DNA of 64,000 bases from assembly GCF_037996645.1 (NCBI RefSeq), contig NZ_JBBMXV010000003.1, forward strand, positions 186,001 to 250,000. The letters are read 5' to 3'. This stretch comes from Halalkalicoccus tibetensis. GTDB lineage: Archaea > Halobacteriota > Halobacteria > Halobacteriales > Halalkalicoccaceae. A program made the position numbers and the translations under genes. The notes beneath the pieces are model-generated. The model was not told the DNA's origin. It saw only the letters and a program-made list of their open reading frames with translations, and searched no databases. Shown here in pieces: positions 26,435 to 34,868 of this stretch. The stretch's first letter is position 1, and each line of letters opens with the position of its first letter.

Positions 26435-26620
26435 TCACTCGCCCCAGTCCTCCTCGAGCTCGGGCGCCTCCTCGAGCTCGACGGGGTCCGTCGAGACGAC
26501 CTCGAGCTCCGCGCCGCTCACGGGGCTGTCGATGATCTCGCCGACCTCGACGTCGGCCGGTACCTCGATCTCGTCGCCGGTCAGGGGGTCCTCCGCCGTG
26601 ATGGTGCTGTCGTTCGCCAT
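26435..26620 (-). CDS. lysW: LysW amino-group carrier protein lacking all zinc cysteines
   Basis: A 61-aa acidic protein ending in the carrier signature EEDWGE, whose terminal glutamate is the attachment site. In standard LysW two C-P-x-C-G knuckles hold zinc; here they read D11-P-L-T-G15 and S32-P-V-S-G36, so the fold positions are kept but no cysteine remains. The rest (EIEVPADVEVGEI, GAELEVVSTDPVELE) aligns well with LysW. It heads the unit and is followed by lysX after 96 nt. In hypersaline cytoplasm the fold may be stabilised without zinc. Confidence 0.92.
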   Translation of the reverse strand: MANDSTITAEDPLTGDEIEVPADVEVGEIIDSPVSGAELEVVSTDPVELEEAPELEEDWGE

Positions 26621-26623
26621 TGT

Positions 26624-26654
26624 ACCTCCACGTATCGCACGACTCACCTTAAAC
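26624..26654 (-). promoter_or_regulatory. lysW promoter and ribosome-binding site
   Basis: GTTTAA (26649-26654, minus strand) is 29-34 nt before the ATG at 26620. GGAGGT (26624-26629) lies three bases before it. A second AT-rich box (26661-26678) lies upstream. This marks the start of the lysW-to-argF unit, separate from argG-argH. Confidence 0.5.
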
Positions 26655-26764
26655 CCGTCGAATTTATCGTTTAATTAACATGACTGTACTACCCTCTAAG
26701 CGTGCGGAGAAGCCGTCGGACCGCGAACCGCGCCGCGAGTATCAGCGTCGGAGTGTGAATGTGT

Positions 26765-26778
26765 GCCCCGGACGGGGC
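26765..26778 (-). terminator. Possible stem-loop after argH
   Basis: GCCCCG-ga-CGGGGC follows the argH stop by six bases on the minus strand. There is no long T-run after it, so it may stabilise or process the RNA rather than terminate. Confidence 0.3.
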
Positions 26779-26784
26779 GGTCGA

Positions 26785-28293
26785 TCAATCATACCGACTC
26801 ACCTCCTCGTCCAGGTCGGCGGCGGCCGTCTCGAGCGCAGCCGCGAGCCCGTCGACCGTCGCCCCGTCGACGTCGATCGATTCCCGGGCCATCGAAAGCG
26901 CCTCCCCGACCGCCTCGGGCGCGGGCCCGCCCCGCGAGTCCCGGCTCGCGACGCTCGCCTCGGGGTCGAGCGCCGACTCGACCGCCTCGCGGGGGACGTG
27001 CTTCGCGAGGGGGTCGCCGAGGACCTCCTCGCTGGCGGCGTCGAGCGCCGCGTAGTCGCTGCCGTCTCGCGAGTCGCCTTGCTCCCCGCTCGATCGTTCC
27101 GCGGAACTCCGTTCCGCGTGCTCCGAGGCGAGCGCGACGAGTTCGTGGGCCGTCCGGAACGGCAGCCCGGCCATGGCGAGCGCGTCGGCGACCCCGGTCG
27201 CGGTCGAGAAGCCCTCGCCCGCGGCCGCTTCCAGTGCCCCTTCGTCCCAGTCGGCCGTCGCGACCGCGCCCGCGGCGACGTCGGTCGCCTCGCGCACGGC
27301 GTCGACGGTTTCCCAGGCGTAGGGCGTCGCGCGCTGGAGATCGCGGTTGTACGCCCTGGGAAGTCCCTTGAGCGTCGTCAACAGGCCGTTCACCCCCGAC
27401 GAAGCGTCGCCCGCCGTCGCCCGAACCAGCTCCATGGTATCGGGGTTCTTCTTCTGGGGCATGATCGAGGAGGTCGAGGCGTAGTCGTCCGAGAGCTCGA
27501 CGTACCCCTTGTTCGAGAAGAGGATCAGGTCCTCGGCGGCCCCGGAGAGCGTCGTCGCCAGCGCCGCGAGCGCGCCCACCGTCTCGAGCAGGAAGTCCCG
27601 CGTCGAGGAGGCGTCCATCGAGTTCTCCACGACCGACTCGAAGCCCAGCAGCTCCGCGGTCCGCTCGCGATCGATGTCGAACGGGGTGCCCGCGAAGGCC
27701 GCCGCCCCCAGCGGACAGCGGTTCACCCGACTATAGGCGTCGAGCAGGCGCTCGGTGTCCCGGGCCACCGCCTGCTCGTAGGACAGCAGCCAGTGAGCCA
27801 CCGTCGTCGGCTGGGCCGGCTGGAGGTGGGTGTAGCCGGGCATCAACGTTTCAGCGTGTCCGTCGGCGGCCTCGACGAGCGCCTCGCGAAAGACGAGGGT
27901 CGCTTCGAGGACTTCGAGGAGGTCCTCGCGAAGCCGATACCGGATGCAGGTCGCGACCTCGTCGTTGCGCGAGCGGGCGGTGTGCATCTTCCCGCCGACG
28001 GATCCTACAGAATCGATCACCGCCGTCTCGATCGCGGCGTGGACGTCCTCGCCGTCGGGTAAGGCGTCGTGGCCCGCCGCCTCGACGTCGTCGAGCGCCG
28101 CGAGGATCTCGCCGGCCTCGTCGTTCTCGACGACGCCTTGTTCGGCGAGCATCACGACGTGTGCGCGATCGACCGCGAGGTCCGCCTCGAAGATCCGTTC
28201 GTCCGCGCTCATCGAGGAGAGGAACCCGCGAGCGGGGCCGCCGCCGAAGCGCTCGCGGCGCACCACGTCCCCGTCCCCGGATCCCTCGCTCAT
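26785..28293 (-). CDS. argH: Argininosuccinate lyase
   Basis: A 502-aa fumarase/aspartase-superfamily enzyme splitting argininosuccinate to arginine and fumarate. GKMHTARSRNDEVAT is the first conserved block, PGYTHLQPAQPTTVAHW the second with the catalytic histidine, and TSSIMPQKKNPD the family signature with the catalytic serine. It is about 40 residues longer than usual because of a Ser/Arg/Glu/Gly-rich insertion (around residues 390-415) near the C-terminal domain. It abuts argG directly (28293/28294), forming one unit. Confidence 0.96.
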   Translation of the reverse strand: MSEGSGDGDVVRRERFGGGPARGFLSSMSADERIFEADLAVDRAHVVMLAEQGVVENDEAGEILAALDDVEAAGHDALPDGEDVHAAIETAVIDSVGSVGGKMHTARSRNDEVATCIRYRLREDLLEVLEATLVFREALVEAADGHAETLMPGYTHLQPAQPTTVAHWLLSYEQAVARDTERLLDAYSRVNRCPLGAAAFAGTPFDIDRERTAELLGFESVVENSMDASSTRDFLLETVGALAALATTLSGAAEDLILFSNKGYVELSDDYASTSSIMPQKKNPDTMELVRATAGDASSGVNGLLTTLKGLPRAYNRDLQRATPYAWETVDAVREATDVAAGAVATADWDEGALEAAAGEGFSTATGVADALAMAGLPFRTAHELVALASEHAERSSAERSSGEQGDSRDGSDYAALDAASEEVLGDPLAKHVPREAVESALDPEASVASRDSRGGPAPEAVGEALSMARESIDVDGATVDGLAAALETAAADLDEEVSRYD

Positions 28294-29526
28294 CTACTCG
28301 TCCCCCTCGTCCGCGCTCCCGCCGTCCGTGACGGCAGGGGTTTTCTCGGTCAGGTCGGCCTTGACGGAGTTCGCGAGGCGCTCCTGGAGGCCGTGGTACT
28401 TCGCGACGCCGGTGGCGTCCTCCTGTTCGATCCCGGCGACGGTCTCGGTGTTGAACGACGCCATCTCCTCGGAGTAGACCGCGAACTCCGAGTCGCGCGC
28501 GACGACGCGGCAGTTCCCGCCCGAGACCTTCACCGTCGCGCTGCCGGTCACGACGTCCTGGGTCTCGTCGACGAAGGCGTCGAGCGCGTCGACCAGCGGC
28601 GCGAAGACGAGCCCCTGGTAGGCTTTCTCGGCCCACTCGTGTTCGATCCCCTTCTTGAACGAGCGCTCGCCCTTCGTCAGCACGAGGTCCTCCAGGGCCT
28701 GGTGGGCGGTCAGCAGCACCGTCGCCGCGGGATGCTCGTAGTTTTCCCTCACTTTGAGCCCGAGCATGCGGTCCTCCATCACGTCCGTGCGACCGACGCC
28801 ATAGGAGCCGGCGTACTCGTTGAGGTGGCGGATGAGTTCGACGGGGTTCATCGCCTCGCCGTCGACGGAGACGGGGACGCCCTCCTCGAAGCCGATCTCG
28901 ATGGTCGTCTCGCCCTCGGGCTCGGCGGTCCAGTCGTAGATCTCCTCGGGCGGCTCGTAATCGGGGTTCTCGAGCTCGCCGCCCTCGACCGCGCGCGACC
29001 AGATGTTGGTGTCGATCGACCAGACGCCCTCGTTGCCCGCCTCGACTGGCAGGTCCTTCTCGTCGGCGTACTCGATCTCCCACTCGCGGGTGAGCCCGAG
29101 CTCGCGGACGGGCGCGATGACCTCCATGTCCGAGCCGCGCCAGACGGCCTCGAAGCGCAGTTGGTCGTTGCCCTTGCCCGTACAGCCGTGGGCCAGCGCC
29201 GAGCAGCCCTGCTCCTCGGCGACCTCCATGATCGCCTTCGCGATCACCGGACGCGCGAGCGCCGTACCGAGCGGGTAGCCCTGGTAGGTCGCGTTCGCCT
29301 TCACCGCGTCGAAGCAGGTCTCGGCGAACTCCTCCTTGGCGTCGACGACGTAGTTGTCGAGGCCCAGCGCCTCGGCGGTCTCCTCTGCCTCCTCGAACTC
29401 CTCCTCGGGCTGGCCGACGTCGACGGTGACGCCGATCACTTCGTCGTAGCCGTACTCCTCCTCGAGCAGCGGTACGCAGACGGTCGTGTCCAGTCCCCCT
29501 GAGAATGCGAGTGCAACGCGTTCCAT
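28294..29526 (-). CDS. argG: Argininosuccinate synthase
   Basis: A 410-aa ATP-dependent ligase joining citrulline and aspartate. It starts MERVALAFSGGLDTTV, the PP-loop. YPLGTALARPVIAK, ALAHGCTGKGNDQLRFE and GSYGVGRTDVMEDR are conserved substrate and nucleotide segments. It is the first gene of the argG-argH unit, with a TATA-like box about 30 nt upstream. Together with the lysW unit downstream the window encodes every step from glutamate to arginine except carbamoyl phosphate synthesis. Confidence 0.97.
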   Translation of the reverse strand: MERVALAFSGGLDTTVCVPLLEEEYGYDEVIGVTVDVGQPEEEFEEAEETAEALGLDNYVVDAKEEFAETCFDAVKANATYQGYPLGTALARPVIAKAIMEVAEEQGCSALAHGCTGKGNDQLRFEAVWRGSDMEVIAPVRELGLTREWEIEYADEKDLPVEAGNEGVWSIDTNIWSRAVEGGELENPDYEPPEEIYDWTAEPEGETTIEIGFEEGVPVSVDGEAMNPVELIRHLNEYAGSYGVGRTDVMEDRMLGLKVRENYEHPAATVLLTAHQALEDLVLTKGERSFKKGIEHEWAEKAYQGLVFAPLVDALDAFVDETQDVVTGSATVKVSGGNCRVVARDSEFAVYSEEMASFNTETVAGIEQEDATGVAKYHGLQERLANSVKADLTEKTPAVTDGGSADEGDE

Positions 29527-29555
29527 CGTTGCTCGAACGGAGCGCCTACGGGGAC

Positions 29556-29562
29556 ATAAATT
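29556..29562 (-). promoter_or_regulatory. TATA-like box of argG
   Basis: AATTTAT on the minus strand, 30-36 nt upstream of the argG ATG, in a locally AT-rich segment (29550-29590). Confidence 0.5.
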
Positions 29563-29889
29563 CTTCCTTTTAGATTATGAAAAATAATCGCAGAGGCGTC
29601 GCTGGCCGGGAAAACGGGCGAATCGACGACTAGTCGAAATTTGGGAACATCGGGGGATGGGGATAATGGTGGGCCTAGCGGGGGCCCGGTCGCGGTCGTC
29701 GGGCGCGTGGCGCAACGGGCCACGAGCGCGGGGCTCCGGCCCGCGTGCGCGGCGCTACGGGCCACGCATGCGGCGCGGCGGCGGCGCTCACGGTATCGTT
29801 CGAACCCGTGATGGCCGACTCGCTCATTACCCGAACGGACACGGGCGACCCTATTAAACCCTTTCGGGGCGGCAGTCCTTGACGACGAA

Positions 29890-29896
29890 TTTTTAA
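29890..29896 (+). promoter_or_regulatory. TATA box of the small membrane protein gene
   Basis: TTTTTAA lies 23-29 nt before the ATG at 29919, consistent with a leaderless transcript covering this gene and the overlapping 2H phosphoesterase. Confidence 0.55.
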
Positions 29897-29918
29897 CGAA
29901 TCGAGTCAGTGTGAATAT

Positions 29919-30101
29919 ATGAGTTCCCGCGCCAAGCTCGACGTCGAGACGCTGTTGACGGTGATCCTCGGGCTGGTGGTCGTCCTGCTGGTCCTCGAAC
30001 TGGTCGACGCCGTCGCCGGCTTCTTCCCCGTCTTCAGTCGGTCGCTGATCGCCCTGCTGATCACCGTGCTTATCCTGCTGTGGTACGTCCGACGGCGGTA
30101 G
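29919..30101 (+). CDS. Small two-helix membrane protein
   Basis: A 60-aa protein with two hydrophobic helices (about 10-30, LLTVILGLVVVLLVLELV, and 38-56, SRSLIALLITVLILLWY) and a basic C-terminus RRR. Its stop codon overlaps the GTG start of the next gene by one base. No known function. Confidence 0.7.
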   Translation: MSSRAKLDVETLLTVILGLVVVLLVLELVDAVAGFFPVFSRSLIALLITVLILLWYVRRR

Positions 30102-30610
30102 TGCCGATCAGCCTGAACGTCCCCGTCCCGGGGCAAGTAAAGCGCCTCGCGGGCGAGCTCGAACCGGACCTCTACACGTTCGAGCGCGTCCGCAGGACCC
30201 ACACACTGGGGGTCAAGCGCCTCGGCGAGCGCACCCCGACGGAGTATGCACGGCTCGTCCCGCAGGTCCGCGAGGCGATCGCCGGCACCCCGCCGTTCGA
30301 GGCCCGCGTCGCGGGGATCGACGCCTTCGAGGAGCCGGCCCGGGGCGATTCACCGGTCGTCTACCTCGCCGTCGAGAGCCCCGTGCTCCGCGAGCTCAAC
30401 GGGCGGCTCTCGGAGACTTTCGAGCCGATCGAGGGGATCGACGGCGAGGACTACGTCCCACATGTCACGCTCGCACGCGGAGGAACCCCGGAGGAGCGCG
30501 AGCGGCTGGCCGACCGCGGGATCGAACCGGTCACCTGGACGGTAAACGAGCTCGTGCTGTGGGATGCGACCCACGAGGAGGTCGCCACCCGCCTCTCACT
30601 TCCCGTCTAG
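30101..30610 (+). CDS. 2'-5' RNA ligase / 2H phosphoesterase family protein
   Basis: A 169-aa LigT-like protein. The GTG at 30101 (MPISLNVPVPGQ) is preferred because it overlaps the upstream TAG by one base and gives the family's usual opening. The second histidine motif PHVTLARGG (His121) is intact. The first reads T-H34-T-L-G, lacking the threonine two residues after His, so it departs from the classic H-x-T. Likely activity: cyclic phosphodiester hydrolysis or 2'-5' ligation on RNA; partner unknown. The 3' end overlaps the convergent helicase gene by 15 bases. Confidence 0.82.
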   Translation: MPISLNVPVPGQVKRLAGELEPDLYTFERVRRTHTLGVKRLGERTPTEYARLVPQVREAIAGTPPFEARVAGIDAFEEPARGDSPVVYLAVESPVLRELNGRLSETFEPIEGIDGEDYVPHVTLARGGTPEERERLADRGIEPVTWTVNELVLWDATHEEVATRLSLPV

Positions 30611-32776
30611 GCGTGGTTCGGGCGCGTCGTCGTAGGCGCCGTGGTCGCCGTAGAAGTTCAGCATCGAGAACTGCAGCTTCCCGGGGGCGATGTCGATCAG
30701 CTCGGAGCGTTCCTCGGGCGGGAACGCGCTCCGGACGCTGTACTTCCCCATCTCGCGTTCGGCGGTCTGCGTGTACCGTTCGTCGACGAGCGCGCGCACC
30801 CCGAACTCCTCGGGCGAGCGAAGCACTCGTCCGAGCGCCTGCCTGGTTTTCCTGATCGTGGGGATCTCGACGGCGTACTCCCAGCCCGCGTCGCCGTTCT
30901 CGTCGCCGTAGATCGACTGGTAGGCCTCCTGGACCGCGTCCATGCGCTCGTCGAGATGCGGGTAGGGGACGCCGACCACGAGCACGGTGTGGGCGTCGTC
31001 GGCGTCGAAGCTCACCCCCTCGGTGAGGGTGCCCCACAGCGAGGTGAACAGCGCGCCGTTCTCGCTCTCGACGAACTCCCGGCGGAGCTCCTCGGCGCGT
31101 ACCCCAGGCCGGTCGAGGTAGGGTTCCCCGCCGGTCTCGACGCGCCCGTAGTAGCGTTCTGCCTCGTAGTAGCTCGGGAAGAAGACGAGCGTGTTGCCGG
31201 GCGTCATCCGGATCGCGTCCTCGATCACCCGGGTGATCGTCGCCTGCGTGTCGGGGTCGTCGCGCTCGCTCGCGAACAGCGCGGGCGTCTCGACCGCGAA
31301 CGTCCGCCGGTTCTGTTCGGGGAACTCGAGCCCGTAGGCCATCTCGATGGGCTCCTCGAGACCCAACACGTCCCCGAGCACGTCGAACGGGCGGAGCGTC
31401 GCGCTCATCAGCACGCTCGCGTGGACGGAAGAGAAGAGGCTTTCCGCGACCTCGCGGGGGATGCAGGTGTAGAGCTCCGCCCGCCCGTAGACCTCGTCGC
31501 TTCCCTCGTCGCGGCGCACCCCGAGGACGGGGTACTGGCCGAGCGCGGCCCCGTCGTCGAGCCAGCCCTCGACGAAGGCGGCGGCCTGCAGGGTCTGACA
31601 CTCCGCGCGCGTCTGTGCCTGTCCGTTCCGGTAGGCCTCCTCGTACTGCTCGTCGAGTTCCTCGCCGAACTCCAGCGCGCTCTCGAGGTCGCGGTCGATC
31701 CCCTGACCGGTGTACTCCTCCAGAAAGGCGAGGGTGAGATCGTCACGCCCCGACTCGTTGGCGATGACGACGTCCTCCCAGTTCTCGCCGACCGCCTCGC
31801 GCTCGCCGAAGCCGAAGGAGTCCTCGTAGCCCGCGACGAGCGCCCGGCGAAACGCCGCGAGCACCGCGAAGGCGTCCTCGCTCCGGGGGTCGTCGCTGTC
31901 CTCGCACTCGTCGAGCGCGCTGTCGAGGGTGTTCTCCGTCAGCGTGCGGGTCGCGTGGTCCCGCGCCGCGTCCTCGATGTTGTGGGCCTCGTCGAAGACG
32001 CAGATCACGTCCTCGGGGTCGCGATCCAGCCAGCGGAAGAACTGCTCGCGGATCATCGGGTCGAGCAGGTGGTGGTAGTTACAGACCACCAGGTCGACCC
32101 CCTCCATCCCCTCCTTCAGGAGCTCGTAGCCACAGAACCCCTCGCGTTCGGCGTATTCGTAGACCTCGTCGGGGGTGCGCACGTCCGAGAAAAGCCACTG
32201 ATAGAACGCGTCGGTGTCCCCCATGAGGTTGTTGTAGTAGTGCTCGCAGGTCGGCTCCTCCTCGAGCTCCGAGACCTCCTCCTGGACGGATTCGAGCTCG
32301 TCCATCACCGCGCCGCGGGCCTCCGCGGCCCCCTGATCGCCCGCCTGGCTCTCCTCGAGGAGCTCGTCCTGTTTGCGTTCGAGCTGGGCCCTATCGACCT
32401 CGGACTCGGCGAGATCGCGGGTCGTATCGCGGAGCACCTGACATTCCTCGAAGCCCACGTCGATGTGACACATCGAGGCCTTCCCCTTGAACACGACCGC
32501 GCGGATCGACTCCTCGCGCGTGATCGCGCGGGCCTCCTCGACGAACTGGCGCATCTGCTGGTGGACGTTCGTCGTGATCACGACGGTTTTGTCGGTTTCG
32601 CGGGCGTGCGAGAGCGCGGGCACGAGCGCCGAGAGCGTCTTTCCGGTCCCGCAGGCCCCCTCGAAGAGCACGTCCTGGCCGCGCGCGAGGCCGTTCTCGA
32701 TGCGCTCCATCGCCTCGCGCTGGTTCTCGTAGGGTGTCTCGTAGGGGAAGAACTGCGCGGGATCGGTCGTCGACAC
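30596..32776 (-). CDS. XPD/DinG-type superfamily 2 DNA helicase with Fe-S cysteines
   Basis: A 726-aa ATP-dependent helicase. Walker A is GACGTGKT (40-47), the DEAH box is CVFDEAHN (262-265), motif IV-VI segments include NTLVFFPSYYEAERYY, LWGTLTEGVSFD and RQALGRVLRSPEEFG. Four cysteines between motifs I and II (103, 112, 177, 215) fit the 4Fe-4S domain of Rad3/XPD helicases. A long acidic helical insert (about 120-175) separates the second and third cysteines. Probable role: 5'-3' unwinding in DNA repair. Confidence 0.92.
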   Translation of the reverse strand: MSTTDPAQFFPYETPYENQREAMERIENGLARGQDVLFEGACGTGKTLSALVPALSHARETDKTVVITTNVHQQMRQFVEEARAITREESIRAVVFKGKASMCHIDVGFEECQVLRDTTRDLAESEVDRAQLERKQDELLEESQAGDQGAAEARGAVMDELESVQEEVSELEEEPTCEHYYNNLMGDTDAFYQWLFSDVRTPDEVYEYAEREGFCGYELLKEGMEGVDLVVCNYHHLLDPMIREQFFRWLDRDPEDVICVFDEAHNIEDAARDHATRTLTENTLDSALDECEDSDDPRSEDAFAVLAAFRRALVAGYEDSFGFGEREAVGENWEDVVIANESGRDDLTLAFLEEYTGQGIDRDLESALEFGEELDEQYEEAYRNGQAQTRAECQTLQAAAFVEGWLDDGAALGQYPVLGVRRDEGSDEVYGRAELYTCIPREVAESLFSSVHASVLMSATLRPFDVLGDVLGLEEPIEMAYGLEFPEQNRRTFAVETPALFASERDDPDTQATITRVIEDAIRMTPGNTLVFFPSYYEAERYYGRVETGGEPYLDRPGVRAEELRREFVESENGALFTSLWGTLTEGVSFDADDAHTVLVVGVPYPHLDERMDAVQEAYQSIYGDENGDAGWEYAVEIPTIRKTRQALGRVLRSPEEFGVRALVDERYTQTAEREMGKYSVRSAFPPEERSELIDIAPGKLQFSMLNFYGDHGAYDDAPEPRLDGK

Positions 32777-32825
32777 ACCGGTTCTGGGTTCCGATCGGAT
32801 AAAAACGCTCGGACCGCAGGACGTC

Positions 32826-34865
32826 CTACCGCCCGATCGCGGCGGCCAGCGAGGCGTCCTCGGAGACGGTCGCGTACTGGCGCGCCGCGACTACACCCAG
32901 CAGCGTGATGCCGGCCGCGTCGGACATGAGCCCCGGGACGAGCAGCGCGAGCGCGCCCGCGAACAGCGCGAGGCGCTCGGGGATCGAGGCGTCGGTGAGC
33001 AGGTAGCCCTGCGTCGACGCCGAGAGCGCGATTACGCCGACGATCGCCGTCAGCGTGCTCAGCGCGATCGCGACCGGGGTCCCCTGGAGGATGAGCTCGG
33101 GCCCGTAGATGAAGAGGAACGGGACGATGAAGCCGACGATCGCCAGGCCGAGCGCCGTCGCGCCGGTTTTCCAGGGGTCGGATTCGGCGATCCCGCTGGC
33201 GGTGAACACCGCGAGCATGATCGGCGGGGTGATCGCGCTGATGATCGCGAAGTAGAAGATGAACAGGTGGGCCGCGAGCGTCGGCACGCCGAGGTTCGTC
33301 AGCGCGGGCGCGCCCAGCGCGGCGACGACGACGTACGCCGCCGTCGTCGGCAGCCCCATCCCCATCACGATCGAGGCGACCATCGTCAGCAGGAGGGCGA
33401 CGATCAACACGCCCCCCGAGAGGTTCGCGACCAGCGAGCTGAACACCAGCCCGAGGCCCGTGAGGGTGACGACGCCGACGACGATCCCCGCCGTCGCACA
33501 GGCCGCGGCGACGATCAGCGTCATCCGGATCCCGCGGTCGAACGCCCGGACGGCCGTCTCGCCGGCCGCCCACAGCATCCCCCGAACCGTCGCGACGTCG
33601 CCGTTCCCGAGCGCGCCCGCGAACCGTTTCGCCTCCGCGAGCGGGATCGCGACGATCACGGTCAGGACGATCGCCGCGAAGCCCGCGAGCATCGGCGTGT
33701 AGCCCGCCACCAGCAGGTAGACGAGGACGACGATCGGGATCGTGAAGTGAAAGCCCTCGCGCAGCAGCCGTCCCGAGTCGGGCAGCTCGCTCTTATCGAG
33801 CCCCTCGAGGCCCTGTTTCTTCGCGCGGAAGTGGACGGCCATCCCGACACAGAGGAAGTACAGCAGCGCGGGGATCGTCGCCGCGGCGATGATCTCGACG
33901 TACGGGATGCCCGTCCAGACGGCCATGATGAACGCGCCGGCGCCCATCACCGGCGGCATGATCTGCCCGCCCGAGGAGGCCGAGGACTCCACGGCCGCGG
34001 AGTAATGGTCGTCGAAGCCGGTGCGCTTCATCAGCGGGATCGTGAACGCGCCGGTCGTCGCGGTGTTGGCGACCGCGCTGCCGTTGAGGCTGGCCATGAA
34101 ACCGCTCGCCAGCACTGACGTTTTGGCGGGTCCGCCCGCCATCCGTCCCGTGTAGCCATAGGCGAGGTCGATGAACCAGTCGCCGATTCCCGTCACCTCG
34201 AGGAACGCCCCGAAGATGATGAACAGCACGACGAACGTCGCGCTCACCCCCAGCGGGATGCCGAACAGCCCCTCGGTGCCGAGGTAGACGTGGGCGACGA
34301 TCCGCTGGGCCGAGTAGCCCCGATGGGCGAGCAGGCCGGGCATGATCGGGCCCAGATAGGCGTAGGCGAGGAAGGAGCCGCCGATGAGCGGCAGGATGAT
34401 CCCCGTCGTCCGGCGGGTCATCTCGAGCACCATCAGGATCGCCACCGCGCCGAACACCAGATCGATCGTCATCGGGGTGCCCGCGCGGGCGGCCAGGTCG
34501 TCGTAGTAGATCGCGTACGTGAGGTACAGCACGCTCACCGCCGCGAGGCCGGCGAGGAGCCAGTCGTACCACGGTACCCGGTCGCCGCCCTCGCCGGTGT
34601 GGGCCTCGTACCAGATGAACACCAGCGCGGCCAGGAAGGCCAGGTGGAGCGGCCGGTTGATGAACGCGCCCGGTACGCCGATGCCCGCCGCCACGGTGTG
34701 GTAGGCGCCGATGACCACCGCGAGCACGACCGCGAGCAGTTTCGTTCGCCCCGACAGCGTCCGGCGCGCGGTTCCGCTGAGGTGGCTTCCCTCCTCGATC
34801 GCCGGCTCGTCGGCCTCGGCGAGGTCGACCTCGAAGCTCTCCTCGTCCGTTCTCGTATCACTCAT
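32826..34865 (-). CDS. TRAP transporter fused DctQM permease (TAXI type)
   Basis: A 679-aa integral membrane protein. A soluble acidic N-tail of about 45 residues is followed by a four- to five-helix DctQ-like part and the large DctM part. SGFMASLNGSAVANTATTGAFTIPLMKR and GGQIMPPVMGAGAFIM are the conserved half-site loops, and VMGMGLPTTAAYVVVAALGAPAL the mirrored C-terminal one. It imports a small acid or other solute with Na+ symport, delivered by the TAXI binding protein encoded two genes upstream. It starts three bases after DUF1850. Confidence 0.94.
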   Translation of the reverse strand: MSDTRTDEESFEVDLAEADEPAIEEGSHLSGTARRTLSGRTKLLAVVLAVVIGAYHTVAAGIGVPGAFINRPLHLAFLAALVFIWYEAHTGEGGDRVPWYDWLLAGLAAVSVLYLTYAIYYDDLAARAGTPMTIDLVFGAVAILMVLEMTRRTTGIILPLIGGSFLAYAYLGPIMPGLLAHRGYSAQRIVAHVYLGTEGLFGIPLGVSATFVVLFIIFGAFLEVTGIGDWFIDLAYGYTGRMAGGPAKTSVLASGFMASLNGSAVANTATTGAFTIPLMKRTGFDDHYSAAVESSASSGGQIMPPVMGAGAFIMAVWTGIPYVEIIAAATIPALLYFLCVGMAVHFRAKKQGLEGLDKSELPDSGRLLREGFHFTIPIVVLVYLLVAGYTPMLAGFAAIVLTVIVAIPLAEAKRFAGALGNGDVATVRGMLWAAGETAVRAFDRGIRMTLIVAAACATAGIVVGVVTLTGLGLVFSSLVANLSGGVLIVALLLTMVASIVMGMGLPTTAAYVVVAALGAPALTNLGVPTLAAHLFIFYFAIISAITPPIMLAVFTASGIAESDPWKTGATALGLAIVGFIVPFLFIYGPELILQGTPVAIALSTLTAIVGVIALSASTQGYLLTDASIPERLALFAGALALLVPGLMSDAAGITLLGVVAARQYATVSEDASLAAAIGR

Positions 34866-34868
34866 GTT

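Larger units (their letters stand above)
29527..29918. other. 392-nt intergenic region with GC-rich, hairpin-prone core and no recognised gene
   Basis: After the argG promoter the segment 29660-29850 becomes very GC-rich. It can form short stems such as GGGCC...GGCCC near 29671, CGTGG...CCACG near 29706-29724 and CACGG...CCGTG (29789-29810). An in-frame stretch 29657-29857 is Arg/Gly/Pro rich with no homologue I know. No tRNA, SRP RNA or RNase P RNA signature fits. It could hold an unrecognised non-coding RNA or be plain spacer. Confidence 0.45.

Noticed and set aside
29785-29812. tRNA-like T-loop (GTTCGAACC)
   Set aside because: The flanking arm does not pair as a 5-bp T-stem and no acceptor, D or anticodon arm can be drawn on either strand.
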